In this document: positions 15,160 to 26,214 of the stretch, one piece after another
Numbering within the stretch: the first letter of the stretch is position 1
Layout: every line of letters begins with the position of its first letter
From: Pseudomonas soli
GTDB lineage: Bacteria; Pseudomonadota; Gammaproteobacteria; Pseudomonadales; Pseudomonadaceae
DNA length: 64,000 nt
Direction: 5' to 3'
Assembly: GCF_900110655.1 (NCBI RefSeq)
Contig: NZ_FOEQ01000001.1
Location: 218,133 to 282,132, forward strand
Translations under genes and position numbers: made by a program
The notes under the pieces: model-generated
The model's database searches: none
Told to the model about the DNA's origin: nothing
What the model saw: the letters and a program-made list of their open reading frames with translations, nothing else

Positions 15160-15710
15160 AAAAACTTCTGCTCACCGCCTGCTCGGTCGCCTTCGCCACC
15201 AGCGTCATGGCCTCGGACAAAACCCCGCATGTGCTGCTGGACACCAGCTTCGGCCAGGTCGAAATCGAGCTGAACGCAGAAAAAGCGCCGATCAGTACCA
15301 AGAACTTCCTCCAGTACGTCGACAGCGGCTTCTACAACAACACCATCTTCCACCGTGTGATCCCGGGCTTCATGGTCCAGGGCGGTGGCTTCACCGACCA
15401 GATGGTGCAGAAGAGCACCCAGGACCCAATCCGCAACGAGGCCAGCAACGGCCTGCAGAACACCCGTGGCACCCTGTCCATGGCGCGTACCTCCGACCCG
15501 AACTCGGCCACCAGCCAGTTCTTCATCAACGTCGCCGACAACGACTTCCTCAATCCGGGCCGCGACCGTGGCTACGCGGTGTTCGGCAAGGTCACCAAGG
15601 GCATGGAGGTGGTCGACCAGATCGTCAACTCGCCGACCACCGTCAAGAAAGGCATGCGCGATGTGCCGGCGGATCCGGTCTACATCAAGTCGGCCAAACG
15701 CATCGATTGA
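15153..15710 (+). CDS. ppiA: Periplasmic peptidyl-prolyl cis-trans isomerase, cyclophilin type
   Basis: This 185-residue protein has a signal peptide ([20 protein letters not shown]) and a complete cyclophilin domain. [15 protein letters not shown] contains the catalytic Arg and Phe, and [14 protein letters not shown] and [18 protein letters not shown] follow. It accelerates proline isomerisation during folding of exported proteins. The start overlaps the previous gene by 7 bp. Cyclophilins of this type usually carry a Trp or Phe near the C-terminal half that sets cyclosporin sensitivity; that position was not assigned here. Confidence 0.94.
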   Translation: MLKKLLLTACSVAFATSVMASDKTPHVLLDTSFGQVEIELNAEKAPISTKNFLQYVDSGFYNNTIFHRVIPGFMVQGGGFTDQMVQKSTQDPIRNEASNGLQNTRGTLSMARTSDPNSATSQFFINVADNDFLNPGRDRGYAVFGKVTKGMEVVDQIVNSPTTVKKGMRDVPADPVYIKSAKRID

Positions 15711-15761
15711 TCCCGCGCCGCACAGGGACGTGAGTCGGGTCGAACAGGAGTGTCGTCACCC

Positions 15762-17594
<1,833 letters not shown>

Positions 17595-17614
17595 AGCCGG
17601 CCTGATTGGGGGAC

Positions 17615-17679
17615 GTGGGGCTTGCCCCGCGATGGCGGTGGCCAGGGTGGACGCCATCGCGGGGCAAGCCCGCTCCCAC
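17615..17679. repeat. REP inverted pair
   Basis: Two facing REP elements, CTTGCCCCGCGATGGCG around 17621-17637 and CGCCATCGCGGGGCAAG at about 17652-17668, lie between convergent genes. They can fold into a long hairpin and probably act as a two-way transcription barrier. Confidence 0.85.
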
Positions 17680-17704
17680 GCCCCGATTTCTTGTGGAAGG
17701 GGAA

Positions 17705-18832
17705 TCAGTCCTGGCGGTACGGCAACATCTGCCGCGCCTCTTCGGCATACGCCCTCACCCCCGCCCGCTCCTGCAGCAGAAAATCCTCCACCGCCCGGCG
17801 CAATCCCGGATGCAGCAGGTAATGCCACGACCGCGTGATCACCGGCTCGAAGCCACGAATCAACTTGTGCTCACCCTGGGCCCCGGCATCGAACCGCTGC
17901 AGCCCTTCGCCGATGGCGAAATCCATGCCCTGATAGAAACAGGTCTCGAAATGCAGACGGTCGAATTCATCAAGGCACCCCCAATACCGTCCATACAAGC
18001 TGTCACCCCCGATCAGGCTGAGCGCCATGGCCACCTCGCGCCCCTGCTGGCGGGCGATGACCACCCGGATTGCCTCGGGCATGCGCTCGGCGATCAGGCT
18101 GAAGAATTCACGGGTAAGGTAGGGCGCGCGTCGGCGCACGGCGTAGGTGTTGGCGTAACACAGGTAGACAAAATCCCACTGTGCCTCGCTCAGCTCGTCG
18201 CCCCGATACCAGGCGAAGTCGATCCCCTGCCCCGCCACCTGTTCGCGCTCCTTGCGCATCTGCTTGCGCTTGCGTGAGCTGAGGGTGTCGAGAAAGTCCT
18301 GGTAGTCGCGATAACCCCGATTGCGCCAATGGAACTGGCAACCCAAGCGTTCCATCCAGCCTGGCAGACCAGCGAGGGCCTCATCCAGCGCAGTGTCGGT
18401 GAAGTTGATATGCGCACCCGACAGCCCACCCTTGCCCAGGTACTCGGGGATGGCCTGCAACAGCAACAGGCCATCGCTCGGGTCGGCGGCCAACAGGCGT
18501 GGGCCGCTCACCGGGCTGAACGGCACGGCACCCAGCAGCTTGGGGTAGTAGGCAATACCTGCGCGCTCGCAGGCATCGGCCCAGCCGTGGTCGAACACGT
18601 ACTCGCCGAACGAATGCCATTTGCGGTACGCAGGCAGCACCGCTCGCACCTCACCGTCGCGTTCCAGCACCAGGTGTTCGGCGGCCCAGCCAGTGTCAGT
18701 CGCCACGCTGCCACTGTCCTCCATGGCCGTGAGGAAGGCATGGCGCAGGAACGGCTGGGCATCAGGCACCAGCGCGTCCCAGGTGGTCGCCGGCAGGTCG
18801 CGCAGATGGGCAAGGCTGTGGAGGCTGATCAC
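17705..18832 (-). CDS. GNAT-like acyltransferase of the DUF482/COG3146 family
   Basis: The GTG at 18832 (start ISLHSLAHLRDLPATTWD) gives about 375 residues, close to the family norm. An upstream TTG at 18889 would add 19 unlikely residues. Recognisable segments are FLRHAFLTAMEDSG, the HINFTD region, CQFHWRNRGYRDYQDFLDTLSSRKRKQMRKER (split GNAT domain) and RYWGCLDEFDRLHFETCFYQGMDFAI near the C-terminus. Related FemAB/GNAT proteins transfer aminoacyl or acyl groups; the substrate of this family is not established. The gene is monocistronic and divergent from the porin gene. Confidence 0.85.
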   Translation of the reverse strand: MISLHSLAHLRDLPATTWDALVPDAQPFLRHAFLTAMEDSGSVATDTGWAAEHLVLERDGEVRAVLPAYRKWHSFGEYVFDHGWADACERAGIAYYPKLLGAVPFSPVSGPRLLAADPSDGLLLLQAIPEYLGKGGLSGAHINFTDTALDEALAGLPGWMERLGCQFHWRNRGYRDYQDFLDTLSSRKRKQMRKEREQVAGQGIDFAWYRGDELSEAQWDFVYLCYANTYAVRRRAPYLTREFFSLIAERMPEAIRVVIARQQGREVAMALSLIGGDSLYGRYWGCLDEFDRLHFETCFYQGMDFAIGEGLQRFDAGAQGEHKLIRGFEPVITRSWHYLLHPGLRRAVEDFLLQERAGVRAYAEEARQMLPYRQD

Positions 18833-19070
18833 GTTTGCAACTCGCTGAAAAGAGAGTGCCAGTATTGCCAAGTCGACCGTGACACTCAAATGACGGCCGC
18901 TTTACTTAACAACAGTGCCACTGTTTAGACATTATTCTGTCATTCGCCCCCGCAATACTTGCGCCTGTTTTCCGGAACCCCAGAACCTGTCTAGTCAGGC
19001 CCTTTCCGAAGACATGCCAACTTGGGGCGGGCGCTTGAGCCTCCCCACTTTTTCCAACAGGGAGAACCTT

Positions 19071-20315
19071 ATGCGTCTTGTTTCTACACTTACCGGAGTG
19101 AGCCTCACCGGCATGATGCTGGCTCTGAGTGCTCCGGCCAGTGCTGCTGTCGACGCCAAGCTGCTCGAAATGCTCCGCGCCAATGGCTCGATCAACCAGG
19201 CGCAGTACAACGAACTGCAGGGCGACCTGGCAAAGGAAACCAAGGAAAAGGCCGACCAGAAAGCCCAGTCCGAGCGCATGAGTTCGTTCGAACAGAAAGT
19301 GGCGTGGGCCGCCAAGACCCAGATCAAGGGTGATGTGCGCCTGCGTTACGAAGACGTCAACGTCGACAACCCGATCTCGCGCAGTGGCAATCAGGACCGT
19401 GAGCGCGTCCGCGCCCGTGTCGGCTTCTACAGCGAGATCAACCCGCAAGTGGATGCCGGCGTGCGCGTGGCCACCGGCAGCAGTGCCGATGCCCGCTCGA
19501 CCAACCAGAGCCTGGACAACTACTTCGAGAAGAAATCGCTGTGGGTCGACCTGGCCTACCTCGACTGGCACCCGACCGCCATCCCCAACCTGCACCTGAT
19601 CGGCGGCAAGATGGCCCAGCCATGGGTGAGCATGGGCGACATCATCTGGGACAGCGACATCAACCCCGAAGGCGTGGCGGTCACCTACAAGACCAACCTG
19701 GGCGCCACCGAACTGTTCGGCAGTGCCGGCCACTACACCCTCAAGGACAACGTCGACGGCGACGGCGTGCAGTTCAAGCACGACGCACAACTGTACCACG
19801 GCCAGCTGGGTGCCAAGTTCAACGCGGCCGACACCCTCAAGTTCACCGTGGGCGGCAGCATCTACGGCTACGACAACGACAAGGAGTCGACCGTCCTGCG
19901 TGCCTTGGGCAACACCACCAACGAGTTCAACCTGGTGGAAGGCTTCGGCCAGGTGGACTTCACCGGCTTTGCCATCCCGCTCTCGGCCTATGGCCAGTTC
20001 GTCAAGAACACCGAAAGCACCGACGGCAAGGACAAGGCCTGGCTGGCGGGCCTGAAAACCAAGGTCGGCGCCTGGAGCCTGGACTACAACTACCGCGACG
20101 TGCAGCGTAACGCGGTGGTCAGCGCCTTCACCGATTCCGACTTCGGCAACGGCTTCACCGGTTCGCGTGGCCACAAGTTCAAGGTCGGCTACGAGATCGA
20201 CAAGAACTTCTCCCTGGGCGCGGCCTACCTGATGGCCAAGACCGACTTCTCCAACCTGCCGAACAGCGATGCTGACGTAGATACCCTGCAGGTGGACCTG
20301 GAAGCGAAGTTCTAA
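19071..20315 (+). CDS. Outer-membrane porin (Porin_5-like)
   Basis: ATG 19071 follows AACAGGGAGAACCTT and gives 414 residues. There is a signal peptide (LTGVSLTGMMLALSAPASA, then AVDAK). A short helical, Glu/Lys-rich stretch (LQGDLAKETKEKADQKAQ, about residues 48-65) could form a periplasmic coiled coil. The rest is a beta-barrel with alternating hydrophobic strands (GDVRLRYEDVNVDN, RVRARVGFYSEINPQVDAGVR) ending in the classic C-terminal Phe (LQVDLEAKF) recognised by the BAM complex. It should form a solute channel of unknown specificity. A strong intrinsic terminator follows. Confidence 0.9.
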   Translation: MRLVSTLTGVSLTGMMLALSAPASAAVDAKLLEMLRANGSINQAQYNELQGDLAKETKEKADQKAQSERMSSFEQKVAWAAKTQIKGDVRLRYEDVNVDNPISRSGNQDRERVRARVGFYSEINPQVDAGVRVATGSSADARSTNQSLDNYFEKKSLWVDLAYLDWHPTAIPNLHLIGGKMAQPWVSMGDIIWDSDINPEGVAVTYKTNLGATELFGSAGHYTLKDNVDGDGVQFKHDAQLYHGQLGAKFNAADTLKFTVGGSIYGYDNDKESTVLRALGNTTNEFNLVEGFGQVDFTGFAIPLSAYGQFVKNTESTDGKDKAWLAGLKTKVGAWSLDYNYRDVQRNAVVSAFTDSDFGNGFTGSRGHKFKVGYEIDKNFSLGAAYLMAKTDFSNLPNSDADVDTLQVDLEAKF

Positions 20316-20343
20316 GCGCCAGGCTCCTTTGCTCCACCCTGAA

Positions 20344-20385
20344 GCGGGAAATGCTGACCCCATCCAGCATTTCCTGCTTTTTTTT
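20344..20385 (+). terminator. Strong intrinsic terminator of the porin gene
   Basis: A 13-bp stem (20344-20356 with 20365-20377, one G-T pair) encloses an 8-nt loop and is followed by eight T residues at 20378-20385. Confidence 0.95.
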
Positions 20386-20398
20386 GCCTGCAATGAAC

Positions 20399-20487
20399 GT
20401 GGGAGCGGGCTTGCCCCGCGATGGCGTCATCAACCCTACCGCTGTGCAAGGGCTGATGACGCCATCGCGGGGCAAGCCCGCTCCCAC
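20399..20487. repeat. Perfect 34-bp inverted REP pair
   Basis: The arms at 20399-20432 and 20454-20487 are exact reverse complements separated by 21 bp. Each contains the REP core (GGGCTTGCCCCGCGATGGCG or its complement). Perfect identity of both arms suggests recent duplication or insertion. Confidence 0.93.
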
Positions 20488-20501
20488 GAGTCAGACAAGC
20501 A

Positions 20502-21623
20502 TCAATGCTTGCGCAGGATCACGCTGCCAATCGAATAACCCGCGCCGAACGAGCTCAGCACACCCAGCGCCCCCTTGGCCAGGTCATCCTGGTACAGGTG
20601 GAAGGCAATCACCGACCCTGCCGAACTGGTGTTGGCATAACGGTCGAGGATCACCGGCGCCTCTTGCTCGTCCACTTCCCGGCCCAGGAGTTTCTTGACG
20701 ATCAGGTGGTTCATGCTCAGGTTGGCCTGGTGCAGCCAGAAACGCTGGACGTCGCTCGGCTGCTGGCCGTTCTCTTCCAGATGCTGGCCGATCAGCTCGG
20801 CGACCTTGGGGCAGACTTCCTTGAACACCTTGCGGCCTTCCTGCACGAACAGCTTGTCGCGCGTGCCGATGCCCTCTTCCGCGGCGCGGTTGAGGAAGCC
20901 GAAGTTGTTGCGGATGTTGTTGGAGAACGCGGTCCACAGCTTGGTGCTGACGATATCGAACTGGTGCGCCGAGGTGGCCAGGTCGGCACGTTCGATCAGT
21001 ACCGCGGTGGCGGCGTCACCGAAAATGAAGTGGCTGTCGCGGTCACGGAAGTTCAAGTGGCCGGTGCAGATTTCCGGGCTGACCACCAGCACCGCGCGGG
21101 CCTGGCCCAACTGCACGCTGTTGGCGGCCGTCTGGATGCCGAAGGTGGCCGACGAACAGGCGACGTTCATGTCGAAGGCAAAACCCTCGATACCGAGCGC
21201 CTGCTGCACTTCGATGGCGATGGCCGGGTACGGGCGCTGCAGGTTGGAGCAGGCGACGATCACCCCGTCGACATCGGCGGCAGTGCGCCCGGCGCGCTCC
21301 AGCGCCTGACGCGCAGCGGCAACGCCCATTTCGCAGAGGATCGACTGTTCGTCGTTGGAACGCTCCGGCAGGCGCGGTTTCATGCGCTGCGGATCGAGGA
21401 TGCCGGCCTTGTCCATGACGAAGCGGCTCTTGATGCCCGAGGCCTTTTCGATGAAGGCGGCATCGGACAGCGGCGCCGCCTCGACTTCGCCACGCTCGAT
21501 GGCGGCGGCATTGTCACGGTTGAAACGCTGTGCCCAGGTGTTGAAGGACTCCACCAGTTCTTCGTTGGAAATGCTCTGGGCCGGGGTATACAGGCCGGTG
21601 CCGCTGATGACGACGTTGTGCAC
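20502..21623 (-). CDS. Beta-ketoacyl-ACP synthase III-like enzyme (PA3286-type)
   Basis: GTG 21623 preceded by GAGGA gives 373 residues. The KAS III catalytic triad is visible: Cys156 (NVACSSAT), His298 (WLHQAN) and Asn331 (YANTSSAGS). The protein is longer than canonical FabH (about 320), with an insert around residues 25-95. That matches the P. aeruginosa PA3286 group, reported to condense acyl-CoA from beta-oxidation with malonyl-ACP and so feed fatty acid synthesis. The same-neighbourhood fadD, MaoC and hrpA genes strengthen this match. The exact substrate here is inferred. Confidence 0.88.
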   Translation of the reverse strand: MHNVVISGTGLYTPAQSISNEELVESFNTWAQRFNRDNAAAIERGEVEAAPLSDAAFIEKASGIKSRFVMDKAGILDPQRMKPRLPERSNDEQSILCEMGVAAARQALERAGRTAADVDGVIVACSNLQRPYPAIAIEVQQALGIEGFAFDMNVACSSATFGIQTAANSVQLGQARAVLVVSPEICTGHLNFRDRDSHFIFGDAATAVLIERADLATSAHQFDIVSTKLWTAFSNNIRNNFGFLNRAAEEGIGTRDKLFVQEGRKVFKEVCPKVAELIGQHLEENGQQPSDVQRFWLHQANLSMNHLIVKKLLGREVDEQEAPVILDRYANTSSAGSVIAFHLYQDDLAKGALGVLSSFGAGYSIGSVILRKH

Positions 21624-21730
21624 GGTCGTTCCTCTGGTCAAAGGCCATCGCCATGCGGCGCAGGCCGGGAAAAGGGCAACATAATGGCACCTTGGTACCA
21701 ATTCAAAGACGAGGGTTGGGCCCTCGATCA

Positions 21731-21785
21731 CTGGCAAGCCAGCTCCCTCAGTTCAATGCGTACCCTGTGGGAGCTGGCTTGCCAG
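21731..21785. repeat. Perfect 17-bp inverted repeat, REP-like
   Basis: CTGGCAAGCCAGCTCCC (21731-21747) and its exact complement (21769-21785) are separated by 21 bp between hrpA and the KAS III-like gene. The sequence differs from the GCGGGG-type REPs, so it belongs to another repeat subfamily. Confidence 0.85.
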
Positions 21786-21840
21786 CGATGGGCCGCAAAG
21801 CAGCCCCAAATTCCGTCAAGTTTGCCACAAGTTGCAACGG

Positions 21841-24800
21841 TTAGGCTTCCACCTGACTCCACTGCTTGCTCAGTCGCTTGTCGGAAACCGGCACCTTGGT
21901 CCCCAACTGCTGGGCGAACAACGAAACCCGGTATTCCTCCAGCAGCCAGCGGTACAGGGTCAGTTGCTCATCGCGCTTGCCTTCCTGGGCATGCTTGTCG
22001 GCACGGGCCTGGTATTGCGCCCAGCAATTGGCCAGCTCGCCACTCCACACCCGGTCCTTCTGTACCTGCGAGCCCAGCTTCTCCAGGCGCAGTTCCACTG
22101 CCTTAAGATACCGCGGCAATTCCTTGAACCAGGCCCCCGGCGTCTCGCGCACGAAGCCCGGATACACCAGGTTGGCCAGTTGCTGCTTGATATCGTTGAG
22201 TGCCACCGCCTGGCTCAGGTCGATCTTGCCCTTGAAGCGCTTCTGCAAGCCATGCCATAGCTTGAGCACCTCCAAGGTCAGGCGCGCCAGGCGTTCGGCA
22301 TGCTCGCTCCAATTGCCGCGCTTACGTTCGGCCAGCGAGGCCAGGGCGGCGCCATCACGGGGCAACGGGTCTTCGCCTTCGAGCACGCAACTGTCGAGAC
22401 TGGCCAACAAGATATCCTCCACCAGTGCCTCGACCCGGCCCAGTTCGCGATACAGCAAGCCCAGCTCGGTCAAGCCCGGGAGCTTGCCGCGCAGGAACTT
22501 GGCCGGCTCGGCCAACTGTTGCAACAACAGCCGCTGCAGGGCACGTCGGTGCTGGAACTCGGCCTCGGCCTGGGTCGAGAACCGCCCCTCGCGCACCGTG
22601 CCATTGTCCTCGACCAGTGCCGGATACACGGTCATCGACAGCCCGGCGATCTTCTGCTGGGCGGTCTGCGCCACTTGCTCGAATACCTTGGCCTGCACCG
22701 GCTGCTCGGCCTTGTTGTTGCGCGGCAAGGCCAGGGCGGCCTGGCTGGCGGCAGCAAAACGGGCAGTCAGTTCGACCAGGTCGCGGCCCTCGCCGAGGAA
22801 CTTGCCCTGGGCATCGACCACTTCGATGTTCATGCGCAGATGGCCCTCCACCAGCGCGGTCGCTTCCGCCCAGGCCTCGTCGGACACCCGCGCCCCGGTC
22901 ATGCGCAGCAGCTCATGGCCCAGTGCCTGGGGCAACGCGCCCTGGCCGAAGACCATGCGCGACAGTGCCGCCTTGACGAAGTCCGGCACCGGCACGAAGT
23001 TCTTGCGCAGGGCCTTGGGCAGGTTGCGCACCAGGGCGATGCACTTGGCCTCGAGCAGGCCCGGCACCAGCCATTCCAGGCGTTCGCCCGGCAGGTTGGG
23101 CAGCAACGGCGCCGGCACCCGCACGGTCACGCCGTCACGTGGATGGTTCGGTTCGAAGTGGTAGCTCAGCGACAGGCGCAGTTCGCCCACCTGCAAGTGA
23201 TCCGGGTACTGCGCTGCGGTGACCTCGCTGGCCTCGCGGGCCAGTACGTCCTCCTCGCGCATGATCAGCAGGTTGGCGTCCTTCTGGCTGGTCATCCGGT
23301 ACCAGGCATCGAAGGTCGCGGTCTGGTGGATCTCCGCGGGCAGGCGCGCTTCATAGAAGGCGTACAGGGTTTCTTCGTCAGCCAGAATGTCGCGCCGACG
23401 GGCCTTGGCCTCCAGTTCGTCGAGCTGCTCCAGCAGGCGCTTGTTGGCCGTCAGGCACTTGGCCCGGGATTGTATCTCGCCGCCGACCAGGCCATCGCGG
23501 ATGAAAAGCTCACGAGAGGTGACCGGGTCGATGGGACCGAAATGCACCGGGCGGCGTCCGACCAGGATCAGCCCGTACAAGGTGATCTGTTCGTAGGCCA
23601 CCACCTGGCCGCGCTTCTTCTCCCAGTGCGGTTCGAAGTGGTTCTTCTTGATCAGGTGGGTGGCCAGCGGCTCGATCCAGTCCGGCTCGATCTTGGCCAC
23701 CATGCGCGCATACAGCTTGGTGGTTTCCACCAGTTCGGCGGCCATCACCCATTGCGGCCGCTTGCGACCAATGCCCGACGAGGGGTGAATCCAGAACCGC
23801 CGCTGGCGTGCGCCTTGGTAATCGCCCTCCTCGGTCTTCTGGCCGATCTGGCTGAGCAGGCCGCTGAGAATCGCCTTGTGCATGCGCTGGTAGTCGCAGG
23901 CATCCTTGTTCACCGTCAGTTGCAGGTCGCGGCAGATCAGCGCCAGCTGGCGGTGGGCGTCGCGCCACTCGCGCAGGCGCAAGTAGTTGAGGAAGTTCTT
24001 CCGGCACCAGTTGCGCAGCGGGTTGGCGGTCAGCGCCTGGCGCTGCTCCTCGAAACCGCGCCACAGGTTGACCAGCGCGGCGAAGTCGGAGTCGACATCC
24101 TTCCACTGGGCATGGGCCTGGTCGGCGGCCTGCTGGCGCTCCGGTGGGCGTTCGCGCGGGTCCTGCACCGACAGTGCGCTGGCGACGATCAGCACTTCCT
24201 GCAGGCTGCCCTGGCGGGCACCTTCGAGCAGCATGCGACCCATACGAGGGTCGATCGGCAGACGCGCCAGCTGGCGGCCCAGCGGTGTCAGCTGGTTCTC
24301 GCGGTTGACCGCCGACAGTTCCTGCAGCAGGTTGAAGCCGTCGCTGATGGCCTTGCCATCCGGCGGTTCGATGAACGGGAAGGCGTCGATGGCGCCCAGG
24401 CGCAGGTGCAGCATCTGCAGGATCACCGCCGCCAGGTTGGTGCGCAGGATCTCGGGATCGGTGAATGCCGGCCGGCCGTTGAAGTCATCCTCGCTGTACA
24501 GGCGGATGCAGATGCCCGGCTCGACCCGGCCGCAGCGGCCTTTACGCTGGTTGGCGCTGGCCTGCGAAACGGCTTCGATCGGCAGGCGCTGGACCTTGGC
24601 GCGGTAGCTGTAGCGGCTGATGCGGGCGGTGCCGCTGTCGATCACGTAGCGGATGCCCGGCACCGTCAACGAGGTTTCCGCGACGTTGGTCGCCAGCACC
24701 ACGCGCCGGCCGCTGTGGGACTGGAAGATCCGCTGCTGCTCGGCCGGCGACAGCCGCGCATACAGCGGCAGTATCTCGGTGTGGCGCAACTGCGCCTTGC

Positions 24801-25746
24801 GCAGGATCTCGGCGGCGTCGCGGATCTCGCGCTCGCCGGGCAGGAACACCAGCACATCGCCTGGGCCCTTGCCCTGGCTGCGCTCGTACTGGGCAATCTC
24901 GTCGAGGCTGGCGAGGATCGCCTGGTCGACCGAGAGGTCTTCCTCGACCTGGTTGCCCTCCTCGTCCTGCTCGCTGGTCAGCGGGCGGTACCAGGTTTCC
25001 ACCGGGTAGGTACGGCCGGACACCTCGATGATCGGCGCGCCGTCGAAGTGCTTGGAGAAACGCTCCAGATCGATGGTCGCCGAGGTGATGATCAGCTTCA
25101 GTTCCGGACGGCGATGCAGCAGGGTCTTGAGGTAGCCGAGCAGGAAGTCGATGTTCAGGCTGCGCTCGTGAGCCTCGTCGACGATGATCGTGTCGTAGCG
25201 TTCGAGGAAACGGTCGTGCTGGGTCTCGGCCAGCAGGATACCGTCGGTCATCAGCTTGACCAGGGTGTTCGAATCGCTCTGGTCCTCGAAGCGCACCTGG
25301 TAGCCCACCAGCGCCCCCAACGGCGTGCCCAGCTCCTCGGCGACCCGCGCCGCCACGCTGCGCGCGGCAATCCGCCGAGGCTGGGTGTGAGCGATCAGGC
25401 CATGGCTGCCGCGACCCAGCTCCAGGCAGATCTTCGGCAACTGGGTGGTCTTGCCCGAGCCGGTCTCGCCAGCGATCACCAGCACCTGGTGCTCGGCCAA
25501 GGCCTTTTTGATCTCGTCGCGCTTGGCGGCGATGGGCAGATTGTCGTCGTAGCGAATGCTCGGCACGCTCTGCTGGCGCGCGGTGACCTGGGCGCAAGAG
25601 GCCTGGACCTTTTCCACCCACTGCGCGAGCTTGCCCTCATCGGGACGCTTGCGCAGCTCGTGCAATTGCCGGCGCAACCGATGGCGGTCGGCGATCATGG
25701 CGTGGTCGAGGTTCTTCAGCAGTTGGTCGATGGCGTGGTCTGTCAT
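21841..25746 (-). CDS. hrpA: ATP-dependent RNA helicase HrpA
   Basis: This 1301-residue DEAH-box helicase is nearly the same length as E. coli HrpA (1300). Walker A GETGSGKTT is at 93-101 and DEAH at 190-193, followed by SATIDLERF, NVAETSLTVPG and the motif VI region QRKGRCGRV. After the two RecA domains come the helicase-associated/OB-fold regions and a long C-terminal DUF3418-type domain ending KRLSKQWSQVEA. HrpA acts on RNA; in E. coli it is linked to mRNA processing and rescue of collided ribosomes. A long open frame on the opposite strand (22300-25788) is an antisense artefact. Confidence 0.97.
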   Translation of the reverse strand: MTDHAIDQLLKNLDHAMIADRHRLRRQLHELRKRPDEGKLAQWVEKVQASCAQVTARQQSVPSIRYDDNLPIAAKRDEIKKALAEHQVLVIAGETGSGKTTQLPKICLELGRGSHGLIAHTQPRRIAARSVAARVAEELGTPLGALVGYQVRFEDQSDSNTLVKLMTDGILLAETQHDRFLERYDTIIVDEAHERSLNIDFLLGYLKTLLHRRPELKLIITSATIDLERFSKHFDGAPIIEVSGRTYPVETWYRPLTSEQDEEGNQVEEDLSVDQAILASLDEIAQYERSQGKGPGDVLVFLPGEREIRDAAEILRKAQLRHTEILPLYARLSPAEQQRIFQSHSGRRVVLATNVAETSLTVPGIRYVIDSGTARISRYSYRAKVQRLPIEAVSQASANQRKGRCGRVEPGICIRLYSEDDFNGRPAFTDPEILRTNLAAVILQMLHLRLGAIDAFPFIEPPDGKAISDGFNLLQELSAVNRENQLTPLGRQLARLPIDPRMGRMLLEGARQGSLQEVLIVASALSVQDPRERPPERQQAADQAHAQWKDVDSDFAALVNLWRGFEEQRQALTANPLRNWCRKNFLNYLRLREWRDAHRQLALICRDLQLTVNKDACDYQRMHKAILSGLLSQIGQKTEEGDYQGARQRRFWIHPSSGIGRKRPQWVMAAELVETTKLYARMVAKIEPDWIEPLATHLIKKNHFEPHWEKKRGQVVAYEQITLYGLILVGRRPVHFGPIDPVTSRELFIRDGLVGGEIQSRAKCLTANKRLLEQLDELEAKARRRDILADEETLYAFYEARLPAEIHQTATFDAWYRMTSQKDANLLIMREEDVLAREASEVTAAQYPDHLQVGELRLSLSYHFEPNHPRDGVTVRVPAPLLPNLPGERLEWLVPGLLEAKCIALVRNLPKALRKNFVPVPDFVKAALSRMVFGQGALPQALGHELLRMTGARVSDEAWAEATALVEGHLRMNIEVVDAQGKFLGEGRDLVELTARFAAASQAALALPRNNKAEQPVQAKVFEQVAQTAQQKIAGLSMTVYPALVEDNGTVREGRFSTQAEAEFQHRRALQRLLLQQLAEPAKFLRGKLPGLTELGLLYRELGRVEALVEDILLASLDSCVLEGEDPLPRDGAALASLAERKRGNWSEHAERLARLTLEVLKLWHGLQKRFKGKIDLSQAVALNDIKQQLANLVYPGFVRETPGAWFKELPRYLKAVELRLEKLGSQVQKDRVWSGELANCWAQYQARADKHAQEGKRDEQLTLYRWLLEEYRVSLFAQQLGTKVPVSDKRLSKQWSQVEA

Positions 25747-25965
25747 GGGACTTTTTTAATGATGCAGGCGAGTGCTGCTCTTTCATGATCGGCAGGCGTA
25801 AGGGGCACGATTGTCGCAGATTTGCCAGCGGGATGCTGCCTGTTGCGGCTGTGACACAGGCCAGGTCCGCCCTGGGCACTGCAACTCGAATGTTTAACAA
25901 TCAATGGAATGAACGTCGCCATTCACTGATTTAATCAACCTTACCGGCCATGTGAGTATCGAGCG

Positions 25966-26130
25966 ATGCTTCCCGACCCGACGATCGCCCGCCCGCTGCC
26001 CCAACCTTCGCTGCCGAAGGCCAGGGTCCGTGCCGGCGAAAATCCGCTGGTGCACATCATCCTCGCCTTCTGGGCCCTGTGGCACTGCCGCCACGCGCGC
26101 CCACCGGACACTTCGCTCACGCATCCCTGA
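25966..26130 (+). CDS. Possible small protein (54 residues), unverified
   Basis: In the 468-bp gap between hrpA and the glutamine-synthetase-like gene, an open frame from ATG 25966 encodes 54 residues. It has a Pro-rich N-terminus (LPDPTIARPLPQPSLPK) and one hydrophobic stretch (NPLVHIILAFWALWHC). The ribosome-binding site is weak (GAG). It could be a small membrane protein or a leader peptide for the downstream gene, or simply a chance frame in GC-rich DNA. The rest of the gap holds the hrpA and puuA-like promoters and nothing else I can identify. Confidence 0.35.
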   Translation: MLPDPTIARPLPQPSLPKARVRAGENPLVHIILAFWALWHCRHARPPDTSLTHP

Positions 26131-26214
26131 CCCTACCCGGCCACCACTGGCCGATTGACTCAGCCTGACCGCCCACCTGCGCGGCGGTCCTGCGTGCCTC
26201 AGAGCGAATCCACC

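Noticed and set aside
22300-25788. 1162-codon plus-strand open frame opposite hrpA
   Set aside because: Antisense to a full-length HrpA with all motifs; composition is low-complexity Gln/Gly/Leu/Val, typical of an antisense shadow.
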